Shown here: piece after piece, positions 44,523 through 55,481 of the stretch | Numbering within the stretch: the first letter of the stretch is position 1 | How the letters are laid out: every line of letters begins with the position of its first letter | Origin: UBA1422 sp963676385 | GTDB lineage: Bacteria > Bacillota > Clostridia > Peptostreptococcales > Anaerovoracaceae | Direction of reading: 5' to 3' | Assembly (NCBI GenBank): GCA_963676385.2 | Contig: CAXXMM010000010.1 | Location: 75,552 to 139,551 of the forward strand | Length of the DNA stretch: 64,000 nt | Made by a program: the position numbers and the translations under genes | The notes under the pieces: model-generated | The model's database searches: none | The model's input: the letters and a program-made list of their open reading frames with translations, nothing else | Told to the model about the DNA's origin: nothing

Positions 44523-47500
44523 ATGCGTACAAAAAAGATACTTAGTTTAGTTTTAATATTTGCTTTGATTTTAGGAGCTCTGAACTTTGACAGAAGCTAT
44601 GCTGACCAGGGAACGGCAATTACCCTTTCTCTAAATCCAGCGACAGACAACAAATTTGAATACTACACCAACGAACTAATAGATGTTAATTTGAATTTGG
44701 ATTTGTCTGGATTTGATGCTAGTATTCAAAATGCAGATGTGATTATTACGGTGCCTAAGGAGTATTTAGAGAGCCTCACCGGGTCTCCCATTGTTTCAGC
44801 CACAGGGCCGACGGAAGTAGAAACTGCGGATGGGCAATGTCAATTGACTTATCATTTTAGCAAACTGACCGGAGGAAGCTCCTTTCAAATACCTTTCCGT
44901 GTCCAGACAAAGGCAGGCACCACGCCGGGCAATTATGTGTTGCCAATCAACGCATCTTTGATTGCTTCTGACGGAACAACCTTGGTATCGTCTACACAAT
45001 TAGATCTCAAGCAGATTGTCAGAGAACCAAATGTAATTAAGGTTTGTAACGGAAAGAATGAAGACGGAACCGTATCGTACGGCGGGCAGGGAACCGCAGC
45101 CGACAACAATATCATTGAACCGGGTACGGAGTATGAGCAAGTATTTTGGGCCTTGATTGACTACCCAAAATTGACTGATCCGGAAAAGGCGGATACTCCG
45201 TATTTGGGTGTGCGAAAATATGAAAAAATAATTCTAACGGATACTTTGCCGGCAGGCGCAGTCTTTGAACAGACCAGAAATCCATCGTGGACATATGATG
45301 CAGCCACTCGTACGGCCTCCTTCACCATCAATTCACAACAGTTGGCAACAGGGATTTTCTCGGAAAATTTACAGATACCGTCACTTAATTTAACCTTTCC
45401 CAACGGAGACACAAGACTTCAATATACCAATACGATGCACGCCGAGTTTATACCAGAAGACAAGCAAAGTTATGAAGGCGAAAATGTGGTGGCGGAAGAC
45501 AGCATCGCGTTTGGCTTAACTACAAGTCTGCCTACAGCAATTCAAACGTCAAAGTGGACCTATGATGATACATTTTACGATCAGATAGCTTCAAAAACAG
45601 CCGAAAAAGAATGGTACTGTCATTTTTCAAATCCTTCCAAAGCGATGAATCTGGAAAACATAGTAATAGAAGATTACAAGCTGGATGCAAGAATGAAATA
45701 TGTTTCAGTTACAATCTGGGGGTGGATTAAAGGCACCTTCACAGTAGAAAGCATTGATGCAGAGGGCAATGTCACAACGATTTCGCAAAATGCCAAGATC
45801 GAGACGGGAGCGGCAACTTTGGACATTCCAAGCAATGCTGTTTCAATTCGAATTAAAACGAATGAGGGGAGTTATGTACCCACCAATTATGGAGTAGACC
45901 TCAAGGTTGTGACCCAGTTAAGAGATCCAGAAAACATCCATTATAACTCAAATAACAGCTCTGACAATCTATTTTCAAATTCTTTGAAAGTTTCGGGAAC
46001 TTATGTTGGAACAGAGGCATCGGCATCGGGGAGCGCTACAGAAAGAATGCGAATCATGGAATATGCACCTTCAGCGTACTTGTCAAAGTACTGCTCGAAA
46101 GCATCAATTTTTGTTGGTGAGAAGGCAAACTTTACCTTGGTGGGCAATGGCGGGCAAAAGTTAGTCGCACCGGATACGCTTCAGGCGACAAAGCTAATCG
46201 ATTTCCTTCCGGTCGGCATGGAATATGTTGAGGGGAGCACGGAAATGACCGGTCGATATGCCGGCTTGCTCGTCTCGCTGGAGCCAACAATCATCGACAA
46301 CTATAAGGGAACGGGGCAAACCGCTTTGATTTGGGAATTTGAAAACCCGCTTCAACAGGAAACCCCATATTTCTATGTATACTATTCAGCTGTTGCCACA
46401 AAAAATATGACAGAAGGGTTCAGCACCAATACAGCCTATTGGATATGGGATAACAATGGTTCGGAGAATTCCAATGATACTCAAGTGGCTGTTAATGGTA
46501 ACACGATGGAAGATAAATATGATTTTGACGGGGATGGAGATTTGACTGAAAGGGTGGCAGTGGCAAAAGCAAATGTTGAATTCGTCCCACCAAAAGAGTT
46601 TGTTGCTTCAAAATACGTAAAGGGGTCTTTGGATTCTACTGAGACCTTGACTGGTGGAAGAACAGAAGTGGGTGCAGGATTTTCATACAAACTTGCTCTC
46701 CGAAATTATTCAATAACAGATTTAAGCCAATTGACTGCCTTAGAAGTCCTTCCATATGTGGGGGATAAGGCAATTGTTGCCAATGAGGCAGGGAATTACA
46801 CAACAAGAAATTCCGAATTTGCTGTTCAATTGACCGGACCGGTGGTTCCGCCAGTTGGATATATGATTTATTACACAGTAGATCGACCAATATCAGATAG
46901 TGAGAATAGTCCTTCAAATTATGCAGCGGGCGCCAATTGGGTAACAGAAAATTTGGTATCCGACTGGAGCACGATTCACGGAATTAAAATAGTAATGAAT
47001 TCTGGGGTACTCTTTCCAGCAGGTGAAACAGTGTATCTTTCTATCCCTGTTAAAACCCCAACGGATATGACATTAACCAATGGTGAATTAGCGCATAACT
47101 CCTTTGCGGTCTCTACAAATGGAGAAAATGATTTTCTGGAAGCCAATGCCGCCAGCGTTATGGCGGTCAGTTATCAAGTTACGGGAACAGCATTTATAGA
47201 CAAGGACAAAGATGGAATGTTAGGAACTGGGGAGACAGGACTTTCGGGTCGAGAGGTTCAGTTATTGAACGAAGATGGCACCCCGGCTTTGGATTTAGAT
47301 GGAAATCCTATTAAAACAACGACGAAGGAAGATGGCAGCTATGTGCTAAATGTGTTTGAGAAGGGCAACTACTATGTGCAGATAAAAGCGCCCGAAGGCT
47401 ATGGCACAACATCGCAGGGAGACATCACAAACCCGACGGCATCCCATGTAAGCAAAACGACCGGAAATACCGAAGCATTCACCTTAACACCGGAGAACAA

Positions 47501-48482
47501 CACAACGGTATGCAATGGTGGATATTACGAGAAAGAAGTAGGAACAAAGTCTATCGAAATCAAAAAAACCGTAAAGGGAAACCCAAGCAAAGATGAAACC
47601 TTTACCTTTGAACTAAGTCCCATTGAAGGATCGCCCACATACCCTGCATGGCCAAAAGACAACATCAAAAAACAAGAGATAACCATAGAAGGCAGTGGTT
47701 ACGATATCTTTTAAGGCTTGGAACTACACAAAACCAGGTGTTTATACTTATAAGGTGCATGAAGTGGCGGAAGACAATTCTCACTATGCCTATGACAAAA
47801 CCGTTTACACCATTACCGATACAGTGACGTTGAATAACGAGGGAGACTTGGAAGTATCCCGAAGCATCCAAAGCGATGGCGGCAAGACGATAACGGGCAC
47901 CTTGGAATTCACCAACCAGTTCACAGCCAAACCGGTTGTGGCGGACTCGGTTGATATCCAAAAGGATTGTGAAGGGAAATCCAAGTACCGATGAGACCTT
48001 TGCTTTTGAGTTAATACCGGATGAGGACACCTTCCCCATGCCAGAGGGTAGCGGAGAATTCACACAACTTAATATTGTCGGCGCAGGAACCGCATCCTTT
48101 GGCACTTGGACCTATACAAAACCCGGCGTATACACTTATCAGATAAAAGAAGTTGCTGGCAGCAATAAAGACTACACCTACGACGCAACTGTGTACACCA
48201 TTACTGATACAGTGACGTTAAACGATAGTGGGGATTTGGGAAGTGACAAGAACTGCAGTGGATGGGGTATTAAGCTTTACCAACGAATACACTGATTCCA
48301 AGACAGCAAACGTTACTAAGCCAGACAAACCAACCAAGATCGACAAGCCTGAAGAAAATTTGGCGGTTCAGACAGGAGATAACGCTCATCCGTATATCTT
48401 GTTGGCGATGGCATTTATGTCTCTCATCGGTCTGATGATGATTGGACGATATTGGAGAAGAAAAACCAAGGATAACAAGTAA
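44523..48482 (+). pseudogene. Large secreted cell-wall-anchored adhesin, broken by three frameshifts
   Basis: The first 1063 codons encode a signal peptide (MRTKKILSLVLIFALILGA), a long DUF11/adhesion-like beta-rich region, an SdrD_B-like domain (DKDKDGMLGTGE near residue 890) and the start of a pilin isopeptide-linkage (FctA-like) repeat. The frame stops at 47712. The rest of two such repeats and a QTGD anchor with membrane span and RRKTK tail lie in the next frames (47695-47994, 47936-48295, 48228-48482). Each shift is +1: near 47697-47702, 47959-47966 and 48237-48242, all in short base runs; corrected length is about 1318 residues. It is the paralogue of the intact gene at 55603. GGAGGGGG precedes the ATG. 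Confidence 0.85.
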
Positions 48483-48487
48483 AAACA

Positions 48488-48534
48488 TATGGAACAATTG
48501 TTCCATAGACAGAACCGAAATTGGTGCGTACAAT
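48488..48534 (+). promoter_or_regulatory. Palindrome-overlapped promoter, copy B
   Basis: The same 20-bp palindrome (48488-48507) overlaps -35 TAGACA (48506-48511), with a 17-bp spacer and -10 TACAAT (48529-48534). The downstream block (caat..aTTGTGCAATTAAGAT) is similar to copies A and C. It begins five bases after the end of the first adhesin and drives the gene at 48635. Confidence 0.75.
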
Positions 48535-48634
48535 AACAATACCAATATTGTGCAATTAAGATATTGCCTTACAAAAACTATAAACCCATGGTGAAACGCA
48601 AATTGAATAAACAAGGTAAGAGGAAAGAATAACA

Positions 48635-51111
48635 ATGAAAAGAGAAAAAAACGGGATAAAAGTGAGAAAGAAAATGAGTTTATTTGCAGTTTCCCTGTTG
48701 ACGCTCATGACGATAGGATCGTCTTTTCTTGTGACTCAGGAATCCGATGCGGCGACATACACATTTAATACGCCGAACACATCGGCACCCAGACCAATAG
48801 CTTTTCAAAATGGTAGTTTTGAGCAACCTGATTTAAAATCCAGCACGCCATATGCGTTAGGAGGACCCTATTCAACTTGGGGGGTCTTATTACAATGGTT
48901 CTTATGTTCCGGGATGGGATGCGATTAATGTATATTCTTCAGGTAATACCAATCCGTATCGCAACTGTTTGCAAATAGTCCCATCAGGAACGTACGTTGA
49001 GGCTTCATCTTGGGGAGGGGGTTATTCGATACCGGTTGATGGCAAACAATATACTGAGCTTGAATGCAGATTGTGCTCAGCGTGTGTATCAGAACGTTGC
49101 AACGGTGCCGGGTACAAAATTGTACTGGTCATTTTGTCATGAAAGCATTGGTTACATCTACAATGACGGGGCCGATTCTATGAAATTTTCTCTTCGCCCA
49201 TCAGGGAGCCCATCCACAAGTCCTTCAAGTAGTGAGGTACAAGCCGCAGTTACTACATACAGTACGACTTCTACAGGGGGAGTTCATGGAACGACATCCA
49301 GCAGCAATGTTACGGTGAGCGGCCCCGTAGGTGACGGTCGCTGGATAAGATACAGTGGCATGTACACAGTGCCGGCTGGTCAGACAAGCACACAGTTTGC
49401 GTATGAGGCAGTGTCGTCAAGTTGCTGGATTACAGGAGGAAATTTCCTTGATGATATTCATTTCCAGACCGGGGCATCCCTTATCGCAGTAAAGTCAATT
49501 TATAATTCCCAGGGGGATCGTATTGACGGAGCGTATGGTGAGTATGGCGATACCGTTACCATAAAGATCAATGTCACCAACTGGGGAGAAACAGATTCTT
49601 CCAGAACCGTCTTTACAGATAAACTCTGGACCGGACTAGAGTATGTCGCCGGCAGCGGCTCTGTGACAATAGGCGGATTAAGTGCCGGGACGGTCAGCTG
49701 TGTCGGTGATACGTTTACAGCCAATATCGGAAGCGATGCCACTTCTACTGCGGGAGGCACGCTTTCAGGGTCGGTGGCCACTGGCAACAATTTGCTGAGT
49801 TCAACTTCTGCCGATTACGGCAAAGGAAAGACGGCGGTGGTGACTTTCAAGCAAAAATAACGGGAGCTCCGGGGTCCACAGTGAAGAATCAGGCAAAAGT
49901 CACATATAATGACAAAGGATTCGAATCATATAACACCAGCGGTTCTACAGCATATTCCACTGTGGATTATGGAATAGCTGATCCTGACAACTTGACGACC
50001 ACCGATGGTAATTTTACTATGAATATCCTGAACCCAGACGGAAGTGTGAATAAGAGTTTTAAACACACGAATCTCAGCGATGAGGATTCATATGTAAATC
50101 GGTTTACCATAATGGATAGGCAGGTCAGTGGAACGGCATGGGTAGACGCGGACAATGATGGCAACTATACCGGTGATTCGGAGGAGACTCGTCTTGCAAA
50201 TAGGACAGTTTGGCTGCAGAAGCTGAATAGCGGATCGTGGATGACGGCATATAATTATAGCGGGACCGCGCTCAGTACAACCACAGACTCGAATGGCAAA
50301 TATACTTTTAGAGGGGTTCCTACAGGCACTTACCGTGTTGTTATGGACCCAGGCGATTATGCTGCTACTGTGGGAGGACAGGGAACCATTTTCGCCGGAA
50401 ACCCTTTCCACAACAGGAACTCAGGGCGACCCGGAAAACGACTGTGTGGATGCCACGGTTAATAGTGATGCGGTGGTAGTAACTTCATCGTTTCTATTTT
50501 CTGCAAGTAGTTATACCCCTTCGTCTCCTGTTTACTATATATATAACGCTGACCTCGGTGTCGTTGATCCGACAGGTGATGTGACCATATCAAAAGAGGT
50601 TATCAGTAGCGATTTGGCTGATCCAAATGATGAATTCGGATTTACTGTTACTGTGACCGGATTGACTTCAAGCACGGATGATATCACTTATACAGGGGTT
50701 GGGACCTATGCAAGTGGAGGAACTATGACATTCGCTTTGGAGGGGAGCACAGGAACCAAGTCGCTTACGATGAAAAGCAGTGACAGTATTACATTAAAAG
50801 ACTTGCCTTGCGGAGCAAAAGTAACGGTGACTGAAACAGCCAGTGGCAATTATATCGCATCATATACATATAAAGTCGGGAACGGAACTGAAAGCGCAAG
50901 TACAATCGGCAACACGTGTACGATTGACTCGTTGATAGGAGGGGCAACCACAGCTATATCCTTCACCAATACGCAAAACGAGGTTGTCATCACTTTTCAA
51001 GACATCCCTGGTGGATGGAGTACAGGAATACTGCTTGTGTTAATCCTGTTTCTTGCGGCAGATTTGTTATACCTGTACAGCCATAAACTAAAACGCAGAC
51101 AGAAAATGTGA
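48635..51111 (+). pseudogene. Large secreted surface protein, broken by four frameshifts
   Basis: The signal peptide (KKMSLFAVSLLTLMTIGSSF) is followed by a beta-sandwich region, a DUF11-like stretch (VFTDKLWTGLEYV), an SdrD_B-type domain (DADNDGNYTGDSEE) and a DUF5979-like domain (ISKEVISSDLADPNDEF). The C-terminus has a membrane span and basic tail (LYSHKLKRRQKM), with STG rather than LPXTG before the span. Shifts: +1 at the six-G run 48879-48884, +1 near 49059-49063, -1 near 49849-49853, +1 near 50404-50410. Corrected length is about 825 residues. It is probably the tip or a minor subunit of the surface fibre, because it is followed by signal peptidase, pilin and sortase. Whether it is expressed is doubtful. 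Confidence 0.8.
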
Positions 51112-51125
51112 AATGAGGCGCACAT

Positions 51126-51701
51126 ATGAAAACAAAAACAATAGAAAATAGGCCAAGGTCTCCAAACAAACTGGAAGGAAAGGATTCTGCTTCAGGTCCG
51201 GGTCTGGAGGATGGGGTGCTGAAGGATTTGCTGGCGCTACTTCTGAATGTGGGTATCATAACTGGAGTCATTGTACTTCTATTCATCTTTATCTTAGGAG
51301 CGTTCAGACTCTCGGACGATTCCATGAGTCCGGCGCTGGAAAACGGAGATTTGGTGTTCTACTACCGGCTGGACAAAAATTACGTAGCCAACGATACGCT
51401 GGTTTACGAGTATAAAGGAGAGAAGCAGATTCGAAGAGTGGTAGCCGTAGAAGGGGATACGGTCGATATCAAGGATGACAGCCTCTATATAAATGGCTCA
51501 CGACAACAGGAATCCTGGATATACACAGACACCAAGAGATATGACACCGATGTGGATTTTCCCATGAAGCTGGGGAAAGATGAGGTATTTGTACTGGGAG
51601 ATAACCGGAAGGTGGGAGCGGACAGCCGTGTATACGGAGCGCTGAATAGAAAAGATACTCTTGGTAAAGTAAAGATAGTCCTTCGCAGACGAGGGATATG
51701 A
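51126..51701 (+). CDS. Signal peptidase I-like protein of the pilus locus
   Basis: The 191-residue protein has one N-terminal membrane span (about residues 37-60), then the S26 peptidase motif DDSMSPALENGD with Ser66, RRVVAVEGD and GDNR. The catalytic lysine of the KRVxxxxGD motif is Arg here (Arg103), so the standard Ser-Lys dyad is incomplete. Pilus-locus signal peptidase homologues such as SipA often lack catalytic residues and act in fibre assembly. It lies 14 bp after the surface protein and before the major pilin. It may be a chaperone or have altered chemistry. Confidence 0.8.
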   Translation: MKTKTIENRPRSPNKLEGKDSASGPGLEDGVLKDLLALLLNVGIITGVIVLLFIFILGAFRLSDDSMSPALENGDLVFYYRLDKNYVANDTLVYEYKGEKQIRRVVAVEGDTVDIKDDSLYINGSRQQESWIYTDTKRYDTDVDFPMKLGKDEVFVLGDNRKVGADSRVYGALNRKDTLGKVKIVLRRRGI

Positions 51702-51786
51702 CAAAGATATATGACATCGTAACAACAAATGATGCGTATATACAGGAAGGTATTTTTATAATTATTTATGAAAGAAGAAAAGGAGA

Positions 51787-53094
51787 ATGATAATGAGAAC
51801 AAAAGCATTAAAGAAAACGGGCAGTCTTCTGTTAGCTTTTGCGGTGACTGCGCTTATGTCTTGTGGCATGTTGACCACAGCGTTTGCAACAGTGGATACA
51901 TCCAATGGGCCTGTTGAAACTGCTGGAACCGCAGGCACATCCCTAGAGGCGGCAATCACCAAAAAACTGGAGACGCCGTATGGTACAGCACTTACGAATC
52001 CGATGAACTTCACGTTCACGGTAACACAGGTAAATAATGATGGTTCAGCTTTGAGCAGCACAGAAGTTGCTGATTATACGAAAACTGTGACAATCAATAC
52101 AGCTGACGGAACAAAAAGTACTTCAGGCGACGTAGATACCTATTCAAAGGAAAGTGCGGATATCTTTGCAAGTGTAACAAGTGATGACTGGAAAGCAGTC
52201 GGTGGTAGCGGAGAATACACCTTTCTTATAAAGGAAACGGCAGGAAGCACCAGCATGAACTGGGATGGCAATAGTAATACTACAGAGACCACACAGTATT
52301 CTACAGCCCAATATCTGCTGCATGCATGGGTAGCTTATGATTCGGTAAGCGGCAATTACTATATCAAGTATATTGGCGATGTACAGACTTATGAAGATTC
52401 GTACACATTAACAGAAAACGGATCGAAAGTGGATCCGACTCCCGGTGGAAACAGTACGACAAATGACGGCGACAGTGATATGGAATTCACCAACAGCTAT
52501 GTGAAACAGGAAAGCGGTACGCCGAACACGCCTGATCCCACTTCAAGCACGCTTACATTAAATAAAATGATTTCCGGAGAATTTGCTGATTCTGAAGATG
52601 AATTTACATTTAACGTAATGGTAACCTCCAATTCCCTGTTTGGGAAGGCATCATACATCGGACAGGTATATGACACAAATGGCAGCAGTGATACATCAAC
52701 ATGGACAAAGGTCGGCACTGAGATTACATTTAATTCCGGTCAATCTACTGCAGTAACGATGAAGGGCGATTATGAAATCGTATTCAGCGATGTAGAAGTC
52801 GGCGCAACAATCAGTTGCACAGAAAACAATCCATCCGGGTACACGGCTGTAAACGTTGTTACCGCCGGTGATGTGGTTACGGCAAGCGGAGACGGCAACG
52901 TACTTGATTCCGGAATATATTACATAAGTGATTCTGCAAATGACAACGTCACATTCACCAATACTGCAAAGGATCAGACAATCACAGGCATCTTGATGAA
53001 CGATATGCCGATGATTCTTCTGATACTGCTGGTAGGTGGAAGCATCGCGGGATATCTCGTACTGAAAAGGAGAAAGAGGCTGGCAGCGCAGTAA
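51787..53094 (+). CDS. Pilin-like major surface subunit
   Basis: The 435-residue secreted protein has a 32-residue signal peptide ending CGMLTTAFA, an N-terminal FctA/pilin-like domain with FTFTVTQV and TFLIKETAG strands, a second DUF7601-like domain (LTLNKMISGEFADSEDEFTFNV) with an E-box-like Cys-Thr-Glu-Asn-Asn-Pro-Ser-Gly-Tyr, and a C-terminal TGILMNDMP-membrane span-KRRKR. There is no LPXTG. Isopeptide-forming Lys/Asn pairs are plausible but not provable here. AAGGAG precedes the ATG. It is intact, unlike its upstream neighbours, and is a likely sortase substrate. Confidence 0.78.
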   Translation: MIMRTKALKKTGSLLLAFAVTALMSCGMLTTAFATVDTSNGPVETAGTAGTSLEAAITKKLETPYGTALTNPMNFTFTVTQVNNDGSALSSTEVADYTKTVTINTADGTKSTSGDVDTYSKESADIFASVTSDDWKAVGGSGEYTFLIKETAGSTSMNWDGNSNTTETTQYSTAQYLLHAWVAYDSVSGNYYIKYIGDVQTYEDSYTLTENGSKVDPTPGGNSTTNDGDSDMEFTNSYVKQESGTPNTPDPTSSTLTLNKMISGEFADSEDEFTFNVMVTSNSLFGKASYIGQVYDTNGSSDTSTWTKVGTEITFNSGQSTAVTMKGDYEIVFSDVEVGATISCTENNPSGYTAVNVVTAGDVVTASGDGNVLDSGIYYISDSANDNVTFTNTAKDQTITGILMNDMPMILLILLVGGSIAGYLVLKRRKRLAAQ

Positions 53095-53123
53095 AATATC
53101 CTAGTAAAAGACGTTATGCGCTC

Positions 53124-53205
53124 TCGGACGATATATCCGATGAAAGCAGAAAGCAAAGGTAGCACCGGTATGCCCTCACCGAGTAACCGACGGGGACATA
53201 CCGGT
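53124..53205 (+). other. Two hairpins between major pilin and sortase
   Basis: TCGGA / TCCGA (53124-53140) is followed by ACCGGTATG-CCC / GGGG-A-CATACCGGT (53164-53205, 12 bp with one bulge and a 16-base loop). No T-run follows. This could stabilise pilin mRNA or lower sortase expression relative to pilin. Confidence 0.5.
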
Positions 53206-53248
53206 AACTATCAAAAAAATCGGCTATTGGAGGCCGGGACCCACAAAT

Positions 53249-54280
53249 ATGAAGGATACAGCATCAAAGTTGATTAAATATATGAAAGATACGGATGTGA
53301 AACAAAGGACAAAGAAGAGCAACAGCAGAAAAGAAACCACGGGTAGTGCAGTTCCAAGAAGCGGAGCCGCGAGGTTCATCTGGATTCTCGATAAGATCGT
53401 GGAGAATGTTCTGATATTAGGAATAATGCTGGCAATTGCTTTTATGGCATATACCTGGTGGGATAATAAATATATCCAAGTGGCGGCTACGCCTGAAACA
53501 TATGCGACATACAAGCCAACCGGAGAGGCCACCCTTTCGTTCGGTGAACTCAAGAAGAAGAACCCGGATGTCTTCGGTTGGATTAATATTTATGATACAA
53601 CAATCGACTATCCTATGGTTCAAGGAGACAGCAATCAGGAATACCTGAGCATGAATGCGGAAGGAAACTTTTCATTAACAGGTGCGATTTTCCTTGATAA
53701 AGACAACCGAAATGATTTTACGGATTTTAATTCCATAATATACGGTCATAACATGGTTCCGGAGGTTATGTTCGGAGGCATCAAGAGATTTAAGAAAAAA
53801 GAATTCTTTGATTCACATAAATACGGAGATGTCTATTATAACGGGAAACATCACGGACTTAAGATTTTCGCACTTATCGAGACGGATGGATATGACTGGA
53901 CCATATACAATCCGGGAGTGACTGGAGATACGGCGAGAATTAAGTATCTCCGGCATCTTCTCGCAAAAAAGTTAAGTTACCGCAAGGTCAGTGCGGATAC
54001 GGACGATCATATAGTGCTTCTTTCGACTTGCACAGAGGATAAGACCAACGGCCGGCTTATATTGGTCGCGAAAATCACCAATCAGACATTTGATAATCCG
54101 TTCGCCGAAAAAGATGAGAAAGAAATTGGAATTCCCTTGTGGCTGTACATTATAGCAGGAATACTGGGTGCGTTACTGGTGTTTTTGATAATATTCGGTT
54201 GGTGCCGAAGGAAGAAAAAGAGCAAAGAGTTTGAAAGTGAAAAAGAAACGGGAAAAGAGCATATGATTGGAGATGCTTGA
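53249..54280 (+). CDS. srtB: Class B sortase
   Basis: The 343-residue transpeptidase has an N-terminal membrane span (about residues 50-70) and the complete sortase B catalytic set: His167 in YGHNM, Cys261 in LSTCT and Arg269 in NGRLIL. A second hydrophobic segment (about 303-326, IPLWLYIIAGILGALLVF) and a Lys/Glu-rich tail follow, so it is anchored at both ends. It should polymerise or anchor the neighbouring pilins, which carry TGD-type signals. GGAGG lies 11 bases before the ATG. Confidence 0.92.
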   Translation: MKDTASKLIKYMKDTDVKQRTKKSNSRKETTGSAVPRSGAARFIWILDKIVENVLILGIMLAIAFMAYTWWDNKYIQVAATPETYATYKPTGEATLSFGELKKKNPDVFGWINIYDTTIDYPMVQGDSNQEYLSMNAEGNFSLTGAIFLDKDNRNDFTDFNSIIYGHNMVPEVMFGGIKRFKKKEFFDSHKYGDVYYNGKHHGLKIFALIETDGYDWTIYNPGVTGDTARIKYLRHLLAKKLSYRKVSADTDDHIVLLSTCTEDKTNGRLILVAKITNQTFDNPFAEKDEKEIGIPLWLYIIAGILGALLVFLIIFGWCRRKKKSKEFESEKETGKEHMIGDA

Positions 54281-54430
54281 CCAGATATATAGATAGAGGG
54301 GTATCTGGAGAACAAAGCAGACCTTTGATACTACGGCAAATCGTTTTGCTACAAAGGCATTTAAGAATCAAAAATAATCTGATTTTTATATTATTATTGG
54401 GCTCCCAAGAAAAAGAAGGAGAAGGTGGAA

Positions 54431-55447
54431 ATGGGTGTTTTAACAAAAAAGGGCAGAAAAATCATATTGGTCGCATTGTCTGTGATTTTTGCAGGATGTC
54501 TTATGTTTACAGCAACAATTACTGCGAGCGCAGCCACAAGGGTGGTGGACTTCGATGTTGTGCAGTCATTTTCTGGCATAAACATATCTGATACGGTCGG
54601 TACATATACATTTTCAGCTAGCAACGAAACGAATCCGATGCCTTCGGGAGCGTCTTCGAGTATTTACAACTTTACTTTGGATGAAAACAACAGCGAGAAT
54701 ATCAAGATTGATTTTTCAGAAGCCCATACCGGAATATATCTGTACGAGTTGAAGCAGACAACCCCAAATCAGGACGGCTATAGATATGATAATCAGGTCT
54801 ATACCGTCAAATGTATGGTCACATATGATTCTGAGACCAAGAGCAAAACGGTGGAGGTGTTCATATACAGGAGTGATGGAAACAAGACCGCCAGTGTAGT
54901 ATTCAATAATTCTTATCAGGCCGATTCTGCGGTAGAAAAACCTCCTGTTGTTAAGACGGTATCAGGGAGTACATCGTCAGATAGTGTGTTCAAATTCAAG
55001 CTCAAATCGGAAGGCGAATCAAATCCCATGCCTTCCGGGAGCAGTAACGGTGTCAAGTACATAACGATTCAGGGAAGCGGTACTGCCGAATTTGGAACCT
55101 GGATTTATACCGAGTCCGGGACTTATGTATACAAGGTGTCAGAAGTGAATACCGGCGTTGCTGGATATACATATGATAAGACGGTCTATACGCTGACAGA
55201 TGTAGTCACAGTAGATCAATACGGCGGCATGTTGGTAGAACGTTCCATAGAGGGGAATATGGTTACGTCAGCAAGCAAGTTCAAATTTGTCAACCGTTAT
55301 GCCAACAGTTCTCTGATGGGCGTGAAAACAGGCGATATTGCACAAACAGGGCTGTATATCCTCATAAGCGCGGCTGCGGCAGCAATGGCATTTATCGTGG
55401 CAAAACCCAGAAGGCATAGAAATGGTGGGAATTCGGCCCGTAGTTGA
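54431..55447 (+). CDS. Pilin-like surface protein with KTGD anchor
   Basis: The 338-residue secreted protein has a signal peptide (KKGRKIILVALSVIFAGCL), two FctA-type pilin isopeptide-linkage domains (each with an NPMPSG motif and a GTYxYxVxE strand) and a C-terminal Val298-Lys-Thr-Gly-Asp302 sorting motif, a membrane span and a basic tail. The domains match those repeated in the large adhesin downstream. The ATG at 54431 is preferred to a GTG two codons earlier. It directly follows the sortase gene and is intact. Confidence 0.85.
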   Translation: MGVLTKKGRKIILVALSVIFAGCLMFTATITASAATRVVDFDVVQSFSGINISDTVGTYTFSASNETNPMPSGASSSIYNFTLDENNSENIKIDFSEAHTGIYLYELKQTTPNQDGYRYDNQVYTVKCMVTYDSETKSKTVEVFIYRSDGNKTASVVFNNSYQADSAVEKPPVVKTVSGSTSSDSVFKFKLKSEGESNPMPSGSSNGVKYITIQGSGTAEFGTWIYTESGTYVYKVSEVNTGVAGYTYDKTVYTLTDVVTVDQYGGMLVERSIEGNMVTSASKFKFVNRYANSSLMGVKTGDIAQTGLYILISAAAAAMAFIVAKPRRHRNGGNSARS

Positions 55448-55481
55448 CAGTTTTTCATGTTTGGGAGATTCGTTTGATGAT

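Noticed and set aside
44523..48482. Programmed ribosomal frameshifting in the first adhesin
   Set aside because: Three shifts at unrelated sequences without slippery heptamers or downstream pseudoknots are better explained by mutation or sequence error.
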